Assembly: GCA_964393895.1 (NCBI GenBank)
Contig: CAYMWP010000166.1
Coordinates: forward strand, 1-8,820
Length of the DNA: 8,820 nucleotides
Source of the DNA: B4-G1 sp964393895
GTDB lineage: Bacteria; Chloroflexota; Anaerolineae; B4-G1
Direction: 5' to 3'
The translations under genes were made by a program, and so were the position numbers. The notes under the pieces were generated by a model. That model saw only the letters and a list, made by a program, of their open reading frames with translations, was not told the DNA's origin and searched no databases. This document shows positions 7,001 to 8,820 of the stretch, piece by piece. Numbering within the stretch: position 1 is the stretch's first letter; every line of letters begins with the position of its first letter.

Positions 7001-7455
7001 AGCAGGTGCGGGTGCTGGGGCGCTCCCAGTACGGAAATTGGTTCTACGTCCGCGACGACCAGGGCGTGGAGGGTTTCACCTACGTCCCCCGCTACGAGTG
7101 GTCGGGGGACTATGAGGCGCTGCCCATCGTGCCCTCCACCATCACGCCCGTGCCCGTCACTCCGCCGCCCCCCGGAACTCCGCACCCTCTCCTGACGATA
7201 GACCTGTGGCATTTGCCCTGGACCGCGGACTGCAAAGCAGAGTGGACGATGTCCGTCTTTATTGCGGGCCACGGCGGCAACGGCGTCTACACCTACTACT
7301 GGGACGACCAGGTGGTGGCCGGCCCGCTGACCAACGAGGGCCACACCTTTGAGGTGCACGGCAGCGGCAGTACGCTCATTGGCACAGGCAGGGTAGTCTC
7401 GGGAGACGGGCAGGTGGCTGAAAAGGCTCTTCTGATCCCGGCGCCCTGTCCCTAG
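4054..7455 (+). CDS. transmembrane Hanks-type Ser/Thr protein kinase with TPR-like repeats and external SH3b domain
   Basis: This 1133-aa protein begins with an acidic, Gln/Pro-rich, probably disordered tail (1-47). The kinase domain (58-320) looks active: Gly-rich loop LGFGGFSQVY (65-74), VAIK lysine K88, alpha-C E99, HRDIKPSN (176-183) with catalytic D178, DFG (196-198), APE (228-230), D243 and R307. Residues 331-866 hold about eleven TPR-like repeats, the last four (687-866) exactly 45 residues each. One membrane span (about 880-900) follows basic residues. A Thr/Pro/Ser-rich stalk (909-960) leads to an SH3b domain (961-1016, GNWFYVR and GVEGFTYV) and a beta-rich end (1044-1133) with GGNGVYTYYW and two cysteines (1060, 1132). 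Topology inferred: kinase and repeats inside, SH3b and C-terminus outside, possibly sensing cell wall or ligand. GGAGG at 4042-4046 is 7 nt before the ATG. It probably shares the upstream promoter. Confidence 0.92.
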   Translation: MEQPEIAEQPEAEAEEQEATSGQQDTQPSEPSPGSESLAPAEPEGGYRFKEGELIADRYRVVAPLGFGGFSQVYRCKDVRLGHDVAIKVLNEKEVGLQEARAAVKLRHANIVRVSDTFELKDGTSIILFDYVAGQTLEAHLVQAQDRRFPLDPDTLQIIRQVADALDYAHSQNVIHRDIKPSNIILDQQNSAYLTDFGLAEVKRPADGRSALTTEVQRQLSGTIPYMAPEQIREGTPGDARGDLYSLGVVVYRILTGVLPYPEPDTGFLMFKIVAAEPIPPTQANPDLPWGVESVLLRAIDKDPDKRPPSCLVFADELEKAARAYVEAGAQYAQAKELFESKRWRQALAAFESLEVQAKGFKDTAHYLEQTRNQVRFLELYEQAQGLLEQGEYQAALDTLNNLTQLDPEYDVADLRQQARENLAREKKETLDAQYRQAVRQFKNQEYEACLDTLAVIYEQDADYSDPEEIVQPARAQAERQRRLRELYNRGVKQMGQEQWEEAVAAFQELQEEEPGYEDVENQLASARLLAKVSLPLQEARELLKQEKFVACVDKLQELGQIDPDYKRDEVERLRQEALNLLYRRATGLLEGGKFKDSLTALTALEQRSPDYPGVEELEAQAREGIRIQDLRAKLDGLYQRAVEHLNRREHAQALELWQEIQQQQEDLEYPDERNVESLAKSGLCMQLYNQALAALTQEDFDRALGSWQQVCEVDPTYPDSQRVEQQARAMQLYRQSLDALTQGDPQRALELLRQARDANPNHPDKQRVEQQARSMMLYSQAQQALNRGDTRQALELLSQTRQVDPNYPDDQHVEQRAQAMTLYGQASDALTQEEYRRALELLQQVRTIDPHYPDKHQVEQQAQAVLDERERAEKLRRWGLYIGVGAAALICLAIIVALAGSPYLPWARPTPTATPTLTPSPSPTLTPSLTSTTPPPTDTPSPSPTSEPTSAPDTHATATQGAGIFVAPDADSQTVGGVAEGEQVRVLGRSQYGNWFYVRDDQGVEGFTYVPRYEWSGDYEALPIVPSTITPVPVTPPPPGTPHPLLTIDLWHLPWTADCKAEWTMSVFIAGHGGNGVYTYYWDDQVVAGPLTNEGHTFEVHGSGSTLIGTGRVVSGDGQVAEKALLIPAPCP
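6112..6651 (+). repeat. four tandem 135-bp in-frame repeats encoding 45-aa TPR-like units
   Basis: Units begin at 6112, 6247, 6382 and 6517, and each encodes 45 residues of the pattern LYxQAxxALxxxxxxxALELLxQxxxxDPxYPDxxxVEQQAxxM. The spacing is exact and the proteins are clearly alike, but the DNA has drifted, so they are old duplications. Seven more degenerate units precede them (4054 gene residues about 331-686), with LYxxA...L...F..AL and DPDY-type anchors. Regularity suggests a superhelical protein-binding surface. Confidence 0.85.
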
Positions 7456-7456
7456 T

Positions 7457-7487
7457 AAACGGGGTTGCGCCGGCCCCAGCGCCGTTT
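7457..7487 (+). terminator. weak hairpin after the kinase gene
   Basis: AAACGG (7457-7462) and CCGTTT (7482-7487) can pair around a GC-rich 19-nt interior, followed by GTTCT rather than a true T-run. It starts two bases after the kinase stop codon. It may reduce readthrough into tatA, but the lack of a U-tract makes this uncertain. Confidence 0.25.
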
Positions 7488-7555
7488 GTTCTACGGCGGT
7501 GCGGCTTTCAACTCAACCTGCCACCAGAAAGTTGCGCGCCAACCGATGCGCACAG

Positions 7556-7583
7556 TTGAAGTTACAGAAAGATGTGTTATAAT
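7556..7583 (+). promoter_or_regulatory. tatA: putative extended -10 promoter of tatA
   Basis: TTGAAG (7556-7561), a 16-nt spacer and a perfect TATAAT (7578-7583) preceded by TG at 7575-7576 form a strong extended -10 promoter. Transcription should begin near 7590, leaving a leader of about 63 nt. The TGTTATAA core is shared with the promoter at 2641-2648. This makes tatA its own transcription unit. Confidence 0.65.
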
Positions 7584-7592
7584 GTCGGCGAC

Positions 7593-7614
7593 AGGGGGTC
7601 TGTACAGTCTCCCT
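7593..7614 (+). promoter_or_regulatory. imperfect 22-bp dyad in the tatA leader
   Basis: AGGGGGTCTG (7593-7602) and CAGTCTCCCT (7605-7614) are mirror halves around TA, with 8 of 10 positions complementary and a perfect 8-bp palindrome CTGTACAG at the centre (7600-7607). It lies just downstream of the predicted transcript start, where a repressor operator could act. No regulator is identifiable. Confidence 0.3.
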
Positions 7615-7652
7615 CGCGCGCACACAACTTTCAGAGGAGAGTGAAGAAAAAC

Positions 7653-7838
7653 ATGCCATTCAAACAACTGGGGATCATGGAACTGGTGATCATATTGGTG
7701 GTCGTTATACTCATCTTTGGCGTAGGCCGGCTGGGCAAGCTCGGCAAGGACCTGGGAGAAGGCATACGCGAGTTTCGACGGGGCATTTCGACCGGAGAGA
7801 ATGAGCAAGCAGAGGAAACGACAGAAGAAAAAGCCTGA
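7653..7838 (+). CDS. tatA: Sec-independent (twin-arginine) translocase subunit TatA
   Basis: This 61-aa membrane protein is a TatA-type pore component, which with TatC exports folded proteins carrying twin-arginine signals. The layout is typical: a short N-terminus, a hydrophobic helix MELVIILVVVILIFGVG (9-25) with E10 near the start of the span, a hinge, then the amphipathic helix GRLGKLGKDLGEGIREFRRG and an acidic Glu/Thr-rich tail. FG at the end of the span and GxGIREFRRG are TatA/E hallmarks; a TatB would be longer. The ATG at 7653 gives the usual N-terminus. AGGAG at 7635-7639 is 13 nt upstream, which is longer than usual. An in-frame GTG at 7641 is too close to that site. The upstream ATG at 7572 lies ahead of the predicted transcript start. 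No tatC is in the window. Confidence 0.93.
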   Translation: MPFKQLGIMELVIILVVVILIFGVGRLGKLGKDLGEGIREFRRGISTGENEQAEETTEEKA

Positions 7839-7845
7839 CGATAAA

Positions 7846-7879
7846 CTGGCTCCCAAACCTATGGCCGCTTGGGAGCCAG
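7846..7879 (+). terminator. strong hairpin after tatA
   Basis: A perfect 11-bp stem CTGGCTCCCAA/TTGGGAGCCAG (7846-7856 with 7869-7879) encloses a 12-nt loop and starts 7 nt after the tatA stop. It is followed by CATATTCTTATG, a modest U-rich stretch. The stem is symmetric, but there is no T-run on the minus side, so it should act mainly for tatA. Confidence 0.7.
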
Positions 7880-8120
7880 CATATTCTTATGGGTGTGTTT
7901 CATTTCAGTTGTAGGCCCTTGTGGCCGTTTTTTATTGTGCACTAGTTACCTCCAATCGGCCACAAGCCCCAGATTCATCCCAAGCACAGCGACTATCTCC
8001 CGTTTCTGCCAGCGCGCAACGAACAACCCCGGCAGAAACGCACATACGCAAAGAAAAGCACCCTGAGGCTCTCCGTGACTCCTCCGTGTAACCAGGCGTG
8101 TTACTTTTGCAGTAATACCC
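7880..8120. repeat. non-coding region with two perfect 10-bp inverted repeats
   Basis: No supported gene lies between tatA and the 5S rRNA. CTTGTGGCCG (7918-7927) pairs perfectly with CGGCCACAAG (7957-7966); its 29-nt interior holds a T6 run and the palindrome GTGCAC. CGTTTCTGCC (8001-8010) pairs perfectly with GGCAGAAACG (8031-8040) around a 20-nt loop. A TCCGTG direct repeat occurs at 8073-8078 and 8084-8089, and an AT-rich hairpin GTGTTACT/AGTAATAC lies at 8098-8118. These may be backup terminators for the convergent rRNA transcript, processing sites, or a decayed mobile repeat. Confidence 0.5.
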
Positions 8121-8136
8121 AAAAACAAAAAAAGTC

Positions 8137-8142
<6 letters not shown>
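8121..8142 (-). terminator. putative rRNA operon terminator using the 5S closing stem
   Basis: On the minus strand the 5S 3' end CCAAGGGAC runs directly into TTTTTTTGTTTTT (complement of 8121-8133). The only stem next to this U-tract is the extended 5S helix I, GUCUCUUGG/CCAAGGGAC. The T-run is strong, but no separate hairpin is present. Confidence 0.5.
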
Positions 8143-8254
<112 letters not shown>

Positions 8255-8257
8255 GAC

Positions 8258-8339
8258 TTTTATAAACTGAACAGGCTTGCTCACAAAGCCAGCGTACTCA
8301 CTATGTGAACGACGCGAAAACTCCAAGTTCTCCGCACCA
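8258..8339 (-). other. 23S-5S internal transcribed spacer
   Basis: This 82-nt spacer contains no tRNA. A small hairpin GGCTT/AAGCC (8274-8278 with 8286-8290) could help processing. It is part of the rRNA primary transcript. Confidence 0.7.

Positions 8340-8820
<481 letters not shown>

Overview
The window reads as chromosomal DNA from a GC-rich bacterium, most likely a member of Chloroflexota (Anaerolineae-like). This is inferred from gene style: a Ser/Thr kinase with TPR-like repeats, one membrane span, a Thr/Pro-rich stalk and an SH3b domain; a SUMF1-like protein ending in an effector-associated domain; and a short TatA. No database search was possible, so the phylum is a judgement. The 23S fragment at the right edge is the best place to settle it.

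Layout, left to right. Positions 1-250 hold no gene I can support, only a perfect 8-bp hairpin. A FAD-dependent DAO-family oxidoreductase (251-1384, +) converges on a homocysteine S-methyltransferase-family gene (1492-2379, -). A 316-bp divergent intergenic region (2380-2695) carries a promoter for the methyltransferase, a possible 39-aa small ORF behind a perfect AGGAGG, an extended -10 promoter and a leader hairpin. Then come two genes 17 bp apart on the + strand: an HNH-SUMF1-EAD three-domain protein (2696-4036) and a 1133-aa receptor-like Ser/Thr kinase (4054-7455). A separate promoter drives tatA (7653-7838), which ends in a strong hairpin. After about 295 bp of non-coding DNA with two perfect 10-bp inverted repeats lie a 5S rRNA and the 3' end of a 23S rRNA, both on the - strand and converging on tatA.

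The most interesting part is 2620-7455. One protein joins a putative nuclease (HNH), a SUMF1/C-type-lectin-fold domain without the usual copper-site cysteine pair, and an effector-associated (death-like) adaptor domain. The same transcript encodes a kinase with intact catalytic motifs, eleven TPR-like repeats and an external sensor-like region. This fits a regulated nuclease effector with a membrane-anchored kinase sensor, as in biological-conflict or stress-response modules. That function is inference: the window holds no EAD partner, NTPase hub or other defence gene. The flanking genes look like housekeeping metabolism, protein export and ribosomal RNA.
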